NCBI RefSeq assembly: GCF_024639605.1 | Contig: NZ_JAHEHZ010000013.1 | Location: 1 to 41,819 of the forward strand | Source of the DNA: Roseobacter sp. | GTDB lineage: Bacteria > Pseudomonadota > Alphaproteobacteria > Rhodobacterales > Rhodobacteraceae | Length of the DNA: 41,819 nucleotides | Direction: 5' to 3' | Part shown: positions 16,345 through 24,793 of the stretch, one piece after another | Position numbering within the stretch: the first letter of the stretch is position 1 | Layout: each line of letters begins with the position of its first letter | Position numbers and translations under genes: made by a program | The notes under the pieces: generated by a model | Told to the model about the DNA's origin: nothing | Database searches by the model: none | What the model saw: only the letters and a program-made list of their open reading frames with translations

Positions 16345-17562
16345 CTACTGGGCGGCCATCGGCCGTCTGGCGAGTGCACATTGCGTCCAGAGTTCGGCCA
16401 GGGCGGTCACAAGGTGGTCTGTGTCCGCATCGGAATGAACCGGTGATGGCGTGATCCTCAGCCGCTCGGTGCCTTCGGGTACAGTCGGATAATTAATCGG
16501 CTGGATATAAATCCCGTAATCACGCAGGAGAATGTCGGAGATGTATTTGCATTTCACCGGATCACCGACAACCACGGGAATGATATGGCTCTCGTTGTCG
16601 ATATGCGGCAGACCGATATCGTCAAAGCGCGCGCGCAGATCCGCGACCTGTTGCTGGTGCGCGATCCGCTCTGAGCTGCTGCTCTTGAGATGACGCACTG
16701 CAGCTGCTGCACCCGCTGCGACGGCTGGTGGCAATGCGGTGGTAAAGATGAATCCGGACGCAAACGAACGGACAAAATCACACAACTCCGGAGAGGCGGC
16801 GATGTATCCGCCCATGACACCAAAGGCCTTTCCCAGCGTTCCCTCAATAACGGTCAGCCGGTCCGTTAATCCCTCACGCTCCGCAATACCGCCACCGCGC
16901 GGACCGTAAAGACCGACCGCGTGAACCTCGTCCAGATAGGTCATCGCGCCATAGCGGTCCGCCAGGTCACAGATCCCGGCAACCGGCGCAATGTCGCCAT
17001 CCATCGAATAGACACTCTCGAACGCAATAAGTTTGGGCTGGTCGAGCGGCAACGCCTGCAGCTTTGCTTCGAGATCTGCAAGATCGTTGTGCTTCCAGAT
17101 CACCTTCTGCGCACGGGAATGTCGGATACCTTCGATCATCGACGCGTGGTTTGATGCATCCGACAACACAACACAGTCCGGGATTTTCTGCGCAAGCGTT
17201 CCGAGAGCCGCCCAGTTCGACACATAACCCGAGGTGAAAAGCAGCGCAGATTCTTTCCCGTGCAGATCGGCGAGTTCGGCTTCCAGCAGCACATGGTCAT
17301 GTGTGGTTCCTGAAATATTCCGGGTGCCACCGGCACCGGCGCCGGTGCGGTCCAGCGCCTCGTGCATGGCCGCAAGTACTGCAGGGTGCTGCCCCATGCC
17401 CAGATAATCGTTAGAGCACCAGACTGTCACATCGCCCGCACCGCCATGACAACGTGCTTTGGGGAAAGCCCCTCGATACCGTTCAAGTTCGGCAAATTCG
17501 CGATAGTTGCCGCTGTCTATGAGGTCTTCCAGACCCGCGCGGAAAAACTTCTGATAGTCCAT
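16345..17562 (-). CDS. hemA: 5-aminolevulinate synthase (Shemin pathway)
   Basis: 405 aa, standard length. It condenses glycine and succinyl-CoA to 5-aminolevulinate, the first step of heme synthesis in alphaproteobacteria. The N-terminal [14 protein letters not shown] is typical; [13 protein letters not shown] (48-60), [15 protein letters not shown] (76-90), [12 protein letters not shown] (209-220, with Asp211 and His214 near the cofactor) and the PLP lysine in [12 protein letters not shown] (Lys245) are intact. It is the last gene of the leftward sox run: its ATG overlaps the DUF302 stop by 1 nt (TGATG) and no ribosome-binding site is seen, so it should be translationally coupled. This ties heme supply to synthesis of the c-type cytochromes SoxX, SoxA and SoxD. 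Whether it is the only ALA synthase in the genome is unknown. Confidence 0.93.
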   Translation of the reverse strand: MDYQKFFRAGLEDLIDSGNYREFAELERYRGAFPKARCHGGAGDVTVWCSNDYLGMGQHPAVLAAMHEALDRTGAGAGGTRNISGTTHDHVLLEAELADLHGKESALLFTSGYVSNWAALGTLAQKIPDCVVLSDASNHASMIEGIRHSRAQKVIWKHNDLADLEAKLQALPLDQPKLIAFESVYSMDGDIAPVAGICDLADRYGAMTYLDEVHAVGLYGPRGGGIAEREGLTDRLTVIEGTLGKAFGVMGGYIAASPELCDFVRSFASGFIFTTALPPAVAAGAAAAVRHLKSSSSERIAHQQQVADLRARFDDIGLPHIDNESHIIPVVVGDPVKCKYISDILLRDYGIYIQPINYPTVPEGTERLRITPSPVHSDADTDHLVTALAELWTQCALARRPMAAQ

Positions 17563-17990
17563 CAGAAAGCGGCGGCCTCTGCGACCAGGTCCGCAAGGAA
17601 CTCCTCGACCTTGTCCATGGATCCCTGAGGATAATCGCGGTGGCCGATGATGACCTCACCGTCCCGCGAAGCCACAAAGATGTTATAGGGACAATGCACG
17701 ATGTTCATCGGATCGGCCTCCATGACTTCCCGCGACAGAACGGCAGAACAGAACAGAAAGACATCCGCCGCCTCAAAGATTACCGTATCGGATCCGAGAT
17801 CTGCGCCGGTTCGCGCCAGCATTTCGCCCACGTGACTGACATGATCGATGACGAGCCCCTTTGCTACGATCGCGCTTTCAACGGCAAAAGTCGCATCTTC
17901 AAAGCTGCCATCATAAGGCGTGATCACTGCTTCCTGTGCGGTAGCGGTGCCCGCTGCGATGGCAAATAGTCCTGAAATCAGATGTTTCAT
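17562..17990 (-). CDS. Secreted DUF302 domain protein
   Basis: 142 aa from the ATG at 17988-17990, which has GGGAGGAAAT directly before it; a longer frame to 18068 lacks support. Residues 1-19 ([19 protein letters not shown]) are a signal peptide, so the protein should be periplasmic. The remainder fits DUF302, with [23 protein letters not shown] near residues 34-56 and the central [12 protein letters not shown], containing a Cys that may bind a ligand or metal. DUF302 proteins recur in sulfur and heme contexts, but no activity is established. The gene sits between soxD and hemA and is coupled to hemA. Confidence 0.75.
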   Translation of the reverse strand: MKHLISGLFAIAAGTATAQEAVITPYDGSFEDATFAVESAIVAKGLVIDHVSHVGEMLARTGADLGSDTVIFEAADVFLFCSAVLSREVMEADPMNIVHCPYNIFVASRDGEVIIGHRDYPQGSMDKVEEFLADLVAEAAAF

Positions 17991-18073
17991 ATTTCCTCCC
18001 GGTAATGTGCCTGCCTGCAGCGTCAGCTCTGTGTTGCTGCCGGCCGGTCTGCAACGCCCGGCTTTCACATACT

Positions 18074-18105
18074 CCGGGCTCAGGCAGCCCTGACAGGCTG
18101 CCCGG
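18074..18105 (-). promoter_or_regulatory. Overlapping alternative hairpins between soxD and the DUF302 gene
   Basis: GGCAGCC (18083-18089) pairs with GGCTGCC (18096-18102) in a 7-bp stem. CCGGGC (18074-18079) can instead pair with GCCCGG (18100-18105), sharing bases 18100-18102, so both cannot form fully at once. They lie 15 nt after the soxD stop on the minus strand. Without a T-tract this looks more like an mRNA processing or stability element than a terminator. Confidence 0.35.
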
Positions 18106-18119
18106 ATCTGCGCTTAATG

Positions 18120-19412
18120 CTATCCGTCAAAGCTTTTCAGGTACGCAATGACAGCTGCGATATCCGCATCATCTTTAAGGCCGGGAAAGCTCATCCGTGT
18201 GCCCGGCATATGCTCTTTGGGGTTTTCCAGAAACGCCACCATTTCTTCTTCGGTCCAGTTACGGCCTTCGGTGGCAGCTTCCTCAAAAGCGTCGGAATAT
18301 TTGAAGCCGTCAACAGCGCCGAAGGTGCGACCAGTGACACCGGTCAGTAGCGGGCCGGAACGGTTTTTTGCCCCCTCCCCGATCTGGTGACAGGCTTTGC
18401 ACTTCCGGAACACCCGCTCACCCGCTTCGATCATTGCATCGTCTGATGCCGAAGCTTCTGTTCCGGCGGTGGCATCCTGCGCGGGCTCTGCCGAAAAGAC
18501 CGGGCCATCGCCGGTTGAGGCGTCGTTCATCACGGACTCGCCCCCGTCCTCGGGGGTCACATCAAGGAAAGTCGATCGCATCGTGATCGACACCGATTCC
18601 TTACAGTTCTCCATGCACGGATCCAGACGCCACGCGCTGTATTCCCGCTCAGGGCGGTCATCGACGACAAAGCCGTCGGCGTTGTACATCTCCACGTCGC
18701 CAAAATTCTCGTGGCTGAGTTCAAACTCTTCGTCGACGAGGTCATTTGAATAAAGAATATAGGCAACGATCGCATAGACATCATCATCGCTGAGCGTCTG
18801 CGCCTGACCAAACGGCATGGACCTGTGCACATAATCCCACACCGTTGAAAGATACGGCCAGTATGAGCCGACCGTCTTGACCGGATCCTTGCGGGCCAGT
18901 GTGTCAAAGCCGCCCGCGAGCACCGGCCAGTTGCCGACACCCTCGGCAAAATCACCGTGACAGGAAGCACAGGCCTCCGCGAATTTTTCCTCGCCGGTAA
19001 ACACGTCGCCGCGGCCTTCGGGCAGACCGCGACCGTCAGGCAGCACATCCACGTCCCAGGCGGCGATCTCTTCATCAAGCGCGGTTCGGCCGAGGCCGTA
19101 TCCGTCACCCCGTTGCGGGGCCGGTGCCGTCAGTGACAGACCGCCGGTTCCGCGTTCCGCCGTGGCGGCCTGAATTTCGCTGACCCTCGCCTCAAGGGCT
19201 GTGGCACGGGCAGTTTCGGCGTCCGCCTCCTCCCGGGCCGTCGCGGCGGCACCAGTGGCCTCGTCGATACGTGTTTCGATCTGCGCAATCCGACCCTGCA
19301 GAGCGGCGACTTCGGCGTCTTCGTAATTACGCGCTGAGAAGACGGCGACTGCCCCGAGCACAATTCCTGTGACACCCAGTGCGGGCAACAGAATTTCAGG
19401 AGACTTCGACAT
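18120..19412 (-). CDS. soxD: SoxD, diheme cytochrome c subunit of sulfane dehydrogenase
   Basis: 430 aa from ATG 19412; a TTG three codons upstream is the only alternative. SoxD takes electrons from SoxC during oxidation of SoxY-bound sulfane sulfur. Two CxxCH heme sites are present: CASCH (148-152) and CKACH (338-342), each in a separate cytochrome c domain, with Cys266 and Cys270 between them. The N-terminus has one hydrophobic segment (about 8-27) followed by an Ala/Glu-rich heptad-like region (about 32-86). This could be an uncleaved membrane anchor plus coiled coil rather than a simple signal peptide. The gene overlaps soxC by 17 nt. Confidence 0.92.
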   Translation of the reverse strand: MSKSPEILLPALGVTGIVLGAVAVFSARNYEDAEVAALQGRIAQIETRIDEATGAAATAREEADAETARATALEARVSEIQAATAERGTGGLSLTAPAPQRGDGYGLGRTALDEEIAAWDVDVLPDGRGLPEGRGDVFTGEEKFAEACASCHGDFAEGVGNWPVLAGGFDTLARKDPVKTVGSYWPYLSTVWDYVHRSMPFGQAQTLSDDDVYAIVAYILYSNDLVDEEFELSHENFGDVEMYNADGFVVDDRPEREYSAWRLDPCMENCKESVSITMRSTFLDVTPEDGGESVMNDASTGDGPVFSAEPAQDATAGTEASASDDAMIEAGERVFRKCKACHQIGEGAKNRSGPLLTGVTGRTFGAVDGFKYSDAFEEAATEGRNWTEEEMVAFLENPKEHMPGTRMSFPGLKDDADIAAVIAYLKSFDG

Positions 19413-20670
19413 TTTCAGCAACCCCTTCTGCGTTCACATACCAGGTCTGGATGCAGTTGTTGTGATAAACTGAGTTCTCTCCGCGCTGCTCGCGCAGCTG
19501 CGTTTTTGTTGGCTGCACATATCCGGTCTCATCCATTGCGCGCGACTGAAGAAGCATCTCTTCGCCCGACCAGGTCGTATCAAGGTAGAAACGTGTGAGA
19601 GCCTTGCTATCGCCCTGCTTGCCCAATCGCGCTGTTTCCCATGACATGCCGCCGTCTTTGGAGACATCAACGCGTGTGATCTGTCCGTGTCCTGACCAGG
19701 CCAGACCCGAGATGACCATCGGCCCGTGCCCGTGTCCGATCGGCGATTGCGGGCTGGGTGATGTGATCACCGATTTTGCGTCCATCACCCAGGTCCATTT
19801 GCGGGCGATACCATCTTCGTAGACATCGGTATATTTTGACGTCTCTTCACGGCTGCCCACGGCCATATCGGTTACCTCTATGCGGCGCAGCCATTTGACC
19901 CACATGTTGCCTTCCCAGCCGGGTACAACAAGCCGTACCGGGTATCCGTGCTCCATGCGCAGGGCCTCGCCGTTGGCTTTGAAGGCGACCAGAACGTCAT
20001 CCAGCGCCTTTTCCATCGGAATTGACCTGCCGTTAGAGGATGCATCCGCGCCCTCGACATACACCCATTTGTCCGCAAGATCACCCGCTGCCCCGAGCCC
20101 TGCCTCGTTCAGCAATGTGCGCAGGGGAACGCCGGTATATTCCATGTTGTGGATCATCCCGTGCGTGAACTGCACGCCGTTGAGCTGGGCACCTGCCCAT
20201 TCCATACCGGTGTTTGCCGCGCACTCACAGAAGTACACGTGATTTTCGCGCGGAAATCTTTCTATGTCGCTGTAATCAAAAACCAGCGGGGTATCGACGA
20301 GACCGTTGATCATCAGCCGGTAGTCTTGCTTGCTCAGCTCAATTGCCCCCGAATGATGCCGCTCAAAGGCGCAGCCCTGCGGGGTGATCGTGCCGTCCAG
20401 CGCATGAATCGGGGTAAAGTTAATCGATGAGATCGGGGACGCCGTCAGCCACTCCACATTGCGTCGTACCACGTCTTCCTCAAACCGGATCGGCAGGCCA
20501 TAGGGCGTTTCATCAACACCCGCGCCGGTGTAGATCGCCCAGTCCTGTGTCTCGGTGATCAGCGGATCCGCGCCGTTGGCACCGGCAGCACCCGCCAGCC
20601 CTCCGGCGGCCATTGCGGCACTGCCCCTCAGGAAAGCACGTCTGGATGTATTGGTCAGCTTACGGTTCAT
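19396..20670 (-). CDS. soxC: SoxC, molybdenum subunit of sulfane dehydrogenase
   Basis: 424 aa. The twin-arginine signal SRRAFLRG (residues 9-16) followed by an Ala/Gly-rich segment sends the folded molybdopterin protein to the periplasm. The sulfite-oxidase core is clear: CECAANTGMEW (148-158) contains the Mo-ligand cysteine (Cys150 by motif), with RLVVPGWEGNMWVKWLRRIEVTD and the C-terminal dimerisation domain after it. With SoxD it oxidises the sulfane sulfur on SoxY, allowing complete oxidation of thiosulfate to sulfate. AAGGAG lies upstream of the ATG, 18 nt after the soxB stop. Confidence 0.95.
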   Translation of the reverse strand: MNRKLTNTSRRAFLRGSAAMAAGGLAGAAGANGADPLITETQDWAIYTGAGVDETPYGLPIRFEEDVVRRNVEWLTASPISSINFTPIHALDGTITPQGCAFERHHSGAIELSKQDYRLMINGLVDTPLVFDYSDIERFPRENHVYFCECAANTGMEWAGAQLNGVQFTHGMIHNMEYTGVPLRTLLNEAGLGAAGDLADKWVYVEGADASSNGRSIPMEKALDDVLVAFKANGEALRMEHGYPVRLVVPGWEGNMWVKWLRRIEVTDMAVGSREETSKYTDVYEDGIARKWTWVMDAKSVITSPSPQSPIGHGHGPMVISGLAWSGHGQITRVDVSKDGGMSWETARLGKQGDSKALTRFYLDTTWSGEEMLLQSRAMDETGYVQPTKTQLREQRGENSVYHNNCIQTWYVNAEGVAENVEVS

Positions 20671-20688
20671 GCTCCAGGATCTCCTTTC

Positions 20689-22386
20689 TCAGATTCCGGT
20701 CACTTCGACGCTGTTGTTGGGCCCGACCACAACAGTTCCGAGCTTGCGGATATGGCTTTCCACAACGTCCCATATCTGTGGTCCTTCGGTATCTTCATTG
20801 ACCGACGCCCAGCCCGAGACGACATAGGCGCGTTGCGGATCAATTGCCTCACCGGTGGAGAGCAGCGTCATATTGCTGATACGCTCACCCTGTGGCTTGC
20901 TCACATCAATGCTGTAGCCAAGACCGCCGGTTCGCACCATGTCACCCCCCTGCTGGTAGTAGGGATCGGGATTGAAGATATTATCGGCCACGTCTTCAAG
21001 AATGACCTTGAGGAATTCACCTGTCATCTCACTGCGGTAGGCTTTGCCGTACGACATGGATGTCACGTTCCAGATATCTTCTCTGGTGATCTCCTGTCCC
21101 GGGATAAGCGAGGGCCCCCAGCGCACACCGGGGCTCAGAGCGATCTCCGCATCCCGCTCCGAGAGCAGCGCATCACAAATCAGGTCATCCCAGCTGCCGT
21201 TGAAATTGCCCCGGCGGTAGAGAAGGCTGTCTGTCTTGCCGATCACTTCCGACATCTCCGCCTCATACGGCGCACGCTGCTCAGCAATGAGCGACGTGAT
21301 CCCGGCATCGGGTTCGATAACATCCGAGAAAACAGGAATCAGTTTCGAGCGGTAGCCCATCATGCGTCCGTCGCGGATATCGAGATCAAGACGGGTCACG
21401 AATTTGCCGTTGGACCCGGACGGCAGGATGATTGTGTCTCCGACCACGACAGGCTCCGGCAGAGCGTCATGAGTATGCCCGGAGAGGATCACGTCAATGC
21501 CGGGCACGATGCCGGCCATCTTCTTATCCACATCAAACCCGTTATGGCTTAGCACAACAACGCATTCTGCGCCGGCGGCACGGACTTCATCAACCATGGC
21601 GGCCATGTTTTCGTCGCGGATGCCAAAGGAATATTCCGGAAACATCCACCCCGGATTGGCGATCGGCATATAGGGGAAGGCCTGCCCGATGACGGCGATC
21701 TTTGTCCCACCCCGCTCGAACATCTTATAAGGTTTGAAAAGCTCCGCGGGCTCGTCCCATTCGGCATCGAAAATGTTCTGCCCCAGGGCTGCAAAGGGCA
21801 GGCTTTCCACAATCTCCGCTACCCGGTCACTGCCGAGCGTGAATTCCCAGTGGAAGGTCATCGCGTCAGGACGCAGAGCGTTCATCACATTGACCATGTC
21901 CTGACCGGCGGTCTGATGGCAGGTGTAAGACCCGTGCCAGGTATCACCGCCATCCAGCAACAGGGCATCCGGTCTGTCTGCGCGGATTGAATTGATTACC
22001 GTCGCCACCCGGTCCAGCCCGCCGACCCTGCCATAGCCTTTCGCAAGGGCCGAGAAATCACCGGAAGACAGCGCGTAGTGAGACGGCGATCCGTCTTCGA
22101 TCCCGTAGAGTCTGCGGAAATCAGCGCCGGTGACATGCGGGACCTCTCCCTTGTTTTCACCGACCCCGATGTTGACTGAGGGCTCGCGGAAATAGACCGG
22201 TTTCAGCTGCGCGTGGATATCTGTGACGTGGATCAAAGAAACGTTGCCAAAGGTTTCAAACGCCAGCAAATCGTCCTGCGTCAGCGCCTGCTGCGCCGCC
22301 AGTCGCGCCCAGTTGCCGAACCCGGAGCCGCCATAGAGTGCGGATGCCGCCATGCCAACCTGCAGGAAATCACGTCTTGAGATCAT
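20689..22386 (-). CDS. soxB: SoxB, thiosulfohydrolase
   Basis: 565 aa, the expected length. It has a twin-arginine signal SRRDFLQVG (3-11). The 5'-nucleotidase/metallophosphatase fold is evident with metal ligands in VTDIHAQ (Asp56, His58), LLDGGDTWHGS (Asp148), FHWEFTLG (His179) and VVLSHNGFD / LSGHTHDALPE further on. It hydrolyses the terminal sulfonate from SoxY-S-SO3 to release sulfate. The ribosome-binding site is weak and the 87-nt leader after soxA carries an intrinsic terminator and a dyad, so soxB may be expressed at a different level from soxXYZA. Confidence 0.95.
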   Translation of the reverse strand: MISRRDFLQVGMAASALYGGSGFGNWARLAAQQALTQDDLLAFETFGNVSLIHVTDIHAQLKPVYFREPSVNIGVGENKGEVPHVTGADFRRLYGIEDGSPSHYALSSGDFSALAKGYGRVGGLDRVATVINSIRADRPDALLLDGGDTWHGSYTCHQTAGQDMVNVMNALRPDAMTFHWEFTLGSDRVAEIVESLPFAALGQNIFDAEWDEPAELFKPYKMFERGGTKIAVIGQAFPYMPIANPGWMFPEYSFGIRDENMAAMVDEVRAAGAECVVVLSHNGFDVDKKMAGIVPGIDVILSGHTHDALPEPVVVGDTIILPSGSNGKFVTRLDLDIRDGRMMGYRSKLIPVFSDVIEPDAGITSLIAEQRAPYEAEMSEVIGKTDSLLYRRGNFNGSWDDLICDALLSERDAEIALSPGVRWGPSLIPGQEITREDIWNVTSMSYGKAYRSEMTGEFLKVILEDVADNIFNPDPYYQQGGDMVRTGGLGYSIDVSKPQGERISNMTLLSTGEAIDPQRAYVVSGWASVNEDTEGPQIWDVVESHIRKLGTVVVGPNNSVEVTGI

Positions 22387-22399
22387 TTCGGATATCTTT

Positions 22400-22429
22400 C
22401 ATTACATATGCGCATGTATGAATGTAATG
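22400..22429. promoter_or_regulatory. Perfect dyad in the soxB leader
   Basis: CATTACAT (22400-22407) and ATGTAATG (22422-22429) are perfect 8-bp inverted repeats around 14 nt, whose left part is itself the palindrome ATGCGCAT (22408-22415). The dyad ends 14 nt upstream of the soxB start and immediately follows the terminator. It could be an operator for a separate soxB promoter or an RNA hairpin controlling soxB translation. Confidence 0.45.
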
Positions 22430-22434
22430 CGCCG

Positions 22435-22464
22435 AAAAAGGGCCCTGCGCCGGAACGCAGGGCC
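22435..22464 (-). terminator. Intrinsic terminator between soxA and soxB
   Basis: On the minus strand GGCCCTGCG and CGCAGGGCC (22456-22464 and 22441-22449) form a perfect 9-bp GC-rich stem with a 6-nt loop, followed after one C by five T (22439-22435). This is a textbook rho-independent terminator beginning 9 nt after the soxA stop, inside what otherwise looks like one operon. It probably reduces read-through into soxBCD. Confidence 0.8.
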
Positions 22465-22473
22465 TTGTTGCGA

Positions 22474-23334
22474 TCAGTTGCGTACCGACGGGCCTTCAAC
22501 GCTTAACCCGTTGCCGCGTGAAGCAACATAGAGCTCAAGCGCTACAAACTCGGGCGAGCCTGGCTTGAAGGTCTCGGCGCGGGTATCTCTCACGCAGCCC
22601 TTAAAGCGCGCATGTACCGCGTTCAGCTTGGTATTCTTCAGCCGGTACGTCGGAAACCCGTTGATCTGGCCCTGGCTGAGGTGATCTGCCCGGATCATAT
22701 TGCCGTAGTTATCCTCGTGACAGTTTGCACAGGACATTTCCAGCTGGCCGAAACGCGTATAGTAGATGTCCTTACCCTGTTCCCAAGTGGACTGTGCTGG
22801 TCCGTCGATTGCAACATTTACCGGCATGCCGCGGGAAACGCTCGCGAGAAGCGCGATCATATTCGTCATATCGCCGCCGTCATACTTCCACGCTTCAGCT
22901 TCCATACGCTCTTCGCGGCAGTTATTGACCTGCTGTTCAAGTGTGACAACTTTACCGGCGGCATCGCTCCATTTGGGATAGACAGCTTTGATGCCCGCCA
23001 TGCTTTCGACGCCTTCATGGCAGGAGGAACAGGACTTGTCTGCTGCGCCCTCCGGCGTTTCCCAGACCTCCTGTGCCGTTTCGACCCAGATCATCGACGG
23101 ATTGTCAAAATCATCAATCTGAAAGGCCTGTGTCTCATCTGATCGGAACCGCCAGCCGGAATAGATCGTCTTTACGCCCTCCATATGCTCTGGAGCGGCC
23201 GTTTCTGTGACCATTTCGATTTCACCATTGACGACCAGTCTGTCATCATCCGGCTCTGCGCTTGCGCCAAAGGCTAACGCACTTATTGCCAACCCCAGTG
23301 CAACCTGGTTACGCATCCTGTCTTTTCTTCGCAT
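22474..23334 (-). CDS. soxA: SoxA, diheme cytochrome c of the SoxAX complex
   Basis: 286 aa. The ATG at 23334 has GGAGGGAAC before it; the ATG six codons later has no spaced ribosome-binding site. A Sec signal ends near AFGASA (about 26). Two CxxCH sites are kept, CSSCH (102-106) and CANCH (202-206), making this a diheme SoxA. Cys139 in NNCREE and Cys247 in FKGCVRD are placed to be the distal heme ligands; the latter matches the active-site cysteine persulfide position. SoxAX couples thiosulfate to the SoxY cysteine in the periplasm. SoxZ ends 22 nt upstream. Confidence 0.94.
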   Translation of the reverse strand: MRRKDRMRNQVALGLAISALAFGASAEPDDDRLVVNGEIEMVTETAAPEHMEGVKTIYSGWRFRSDETQAFQIDDFDNPSMIWVETAQEVWETPEGAADKSCSSCHEGVESMAGIKAVYPKWSDAAGKVVTLEQQVNNCREERMEAEAWKYDGGDMTNMIALLASVSRGMPVNVAIDGPAQSTWEQGKDIYYTRFGQLEMSCANCHEDNYGNMIRADHLSQGQINGFPTYRLKNTKLNAVHARFKGCVRDTRAETFKPGSPEFVALELYVASRGNGLSVEGPSVRN

Positions 23335-23356
23335 GTTCCCTCCCTACGCTTCCGGC

Positions 23357-23686
23357 TTAAGAGACCGTTACAGCCTTAGTTTCTTCGTACACAGATCCAT
23401 CATCATCATACCATTTGAAAAGAAATTCTCCGGTTTCAGGAACAATCGCTTCAAACTGGAAGTACGGGTTCGTCGAAATTGCAGGCTCGAGCGTCACATC
23501 AATGACGTTCTGGCCGTTAAATTCAGCAGTAAACCGGTTGATGATCGACCGCGGGATGACGTTGCCGTCACTGTCCTTGCGCTGACCGCTTTCCATCGTG
23601 TGACTGATCAGCGTTTTGATCTCGATGGTCTCGCCTGCAGAAGCCGTTTTCGGGACTTTGACGCGGGGTTTAACACCAGATGCCAT
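23357..23686 (-). CDS. soxZ: SoxZ, sulfur-carrier partner of SoxY
   Basis: 109 aa, typical size. It opens PRVKVPKTASAGETIEIKTLISHTMESGQR, contains IPRSIINRFTAEFNGQNV and ends with FLFKWYDDDGSVYEETKAV, all hallmarks of SoxZ. It has no signal peptide and is carried to the periplasm in complex with the Tat-exported SoxY. A good AGGAGA ribosome-binding site precedes the ATG, 25 nt after soxY. Confidence 0.95.
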   Translation of the reverse strand: MASGVKPRVKVPKTASAGETIEIKTLISHTMESGQRKDSDGNVIPRSIINRFTAEFNGQNVIDVTLEPAISTNPYFQFEAIVPETGEFLFKWYDDDGSVYEETKAVTVS

Positions 23687-23711
23687 TATTATCTCTCCTC
23701 GTCCGTTCGGA

Positions 23712-24134
23712 TCAGCCGCCGCAGCCGCCGATTGTTACTTTGATATTAGCCGATGCCTTCTGGAACGAACCGTCTTCCATTTCAGCGATTGCAATCACGT
23801 TCTGCGTTCTTGCAAGTCTGATCCGTGTCGATGCCGTTCTGGACCCGCTCAGCGGCCCGAATTTGAATGTTGCGACATTCGGCACCGGGTTTCCGTCTGC
23901 AAAGAGCACGATGGACACAGCACCCGGAGCACTCACGCCGATCGGCACGGTGTTCCCGTTTTCGGCAATTTCAGGAGCATCCAGTGTGATGGCACCTTCG
24001 CCAAGTTCGGCACCGCCTGTGATTTTTGCGATTTCGTCATCGGTAAGCGACGCGAAGGCAGGAAGTGATCCCATTGCCAAGGCGGCCATACCGGCAGAGC
24101 TTGTAATCAGCAGATTACGTCGTGTCAGTTTCAT
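23712..24134 (-). CDS. soxY: SoxY, covalent sulfur carrier
   Basis: 140 aa. A twin-arginine signal (LTRRNLLITSSAG) is followed by a hydrophobic stretch to about SLPAFA. The protein ends in the swinging-arm motif GGCGG with the carrier cysteine at Cys138, to which thiosulfate and its oxidation intermediates are attached. A GAGGAGA ribosome-binding site precedes the ATG. It lies between soxX and soxZ, the usual order. Confidence 0.95.
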   Translation of the reverse strand: MKLTRRNLLITSSAGMAALAMGSLPAFASLTDDEIAKITGGAELGEGAITLDAPEIAENGNTVPIGVSAPGAVSIVLFADGNPVPNVATFKFGPLSGSRTASTRIRLARTQNVIAIAEMEDGSFQKASANIKVTIGGCGG

Positions 24135-24158
24135 TATGTTCTCCTCGAAAACACGAAG

Positions 24159-24635
24159 TTATTCTTCTTTGAGCGTCATCAGATATGCGACGACGTCTTC
24201 AATCTCTTGCCCTGTCAGCAAAGGCGTGACCTCGCCGCCGGGGTGAGCATCGCCGGTGTAGTCGTCGCCAAGCCGCGTGAAGCCTGAAACCTTGTAGAAC
24301 GAAGGCATCATGGTCCCTTCAAACATCTGCTTGGCGTCCGCGACGATCCCGCGGAGTTCCTCCTCGGTCCACCTATCCGCAACTCCGTCCAGCGGCGGGC
24401 CGATTTCACCATGGAATGCCAGATGTTCGAGCTCAGTTACTGCATGACAGGCTATGCAGTTGCCGGACCCTTTGTTCATCAGTTCAGCACCAGAAACCGG
24501 ATCGCCGGCAACACCTGTCAACGAAGCGGCAATAGCGCCATCTTCAAACTGAACCTGCTGAGGCGCGATACCCTCGGCGCAAGCAAGGGATGCTCCGAAC
24601 ACCACACTAGCAGAGATAATTGCGAAACGTATCAT
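24159..24635 (-). CDS. soxX: SoxX, monoheme cytochrome c of the SoxAX complex
   Basis: 158 aa with a Sec signal (MIRFAIISASVVFGASLACA). One heme site CIACH (60-64), and a GTMMPSFYKV segment offering the axial methionine. It is the first gene of the leftward soxXYZABCD run. GGGAGGG precedes the ATG, and the 158-nt leader carries an exact ATTC-N8-GAAT operator (24699-24714), so this is the main regulated start of the structural sox genes. Confidence 0.94.
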   Translation of the reverse strand: MIRFAIISASVVFGASLACAEGIAPQQVQFEDGAIAASLTGVAGDPVSGAELMNKGSGNCIACHAVTELEHLAFHGEIGPPLDGVADRWTEEELRGIVADAKQMFEGTMMPSFYKVSGFTRLGDDYTGDAHPGGEVTPLLTGQEIEDVVAYLMTLKEE

Positions 24636-24696
24636 GAACCCTCCCGACTGACCGTTTCCGGTACACTAGCGCACACAATTGAAATAACGCAACATC

Positions 24697-24716
24697 AAAT
24701 TCATTTTCGTGAATTT
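24697..24716. promoter_or_regulatory. SoxR/SqrR-type operator in the soxW-soxX gap
   Basis: AAATTCA (24697-24703) and TGAATTT (24710-24716) are perfect 7-bp inverted repeats around 6 nt, containing ATTC-N8-GAAT. It lies 62-82 nt upstream of the soxX start. The soxW-soxX gap is one of the two regions I recall as bound by SoxR in Pseudaminobacter. No strong -35/-10 pair was identified. Confidence 0.7.
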
Positions 24717-24748
24717 ATTCGTACGCACCCGGCGCGCAAATCGCCTCA

Positions 24749-24789
24749 CCGGATACAGTACAGCGCTTTGATTACAGTAACTTATCCGG
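24749..24789 (-). repeat. Inverted repeat after soxW with internal direct repeat
   Basis: CCGGATA (24749-24755) and TATCCGG (24783-24789) are perfect inverted repeats around 27 nt, just after the soxW stop. The same stretch contains TACAGTA twice. It could close a stem ending the soxVW transcript, but there is no T-tract. Confidence 0.35.
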
Positions 24790-24793
24790 GATA

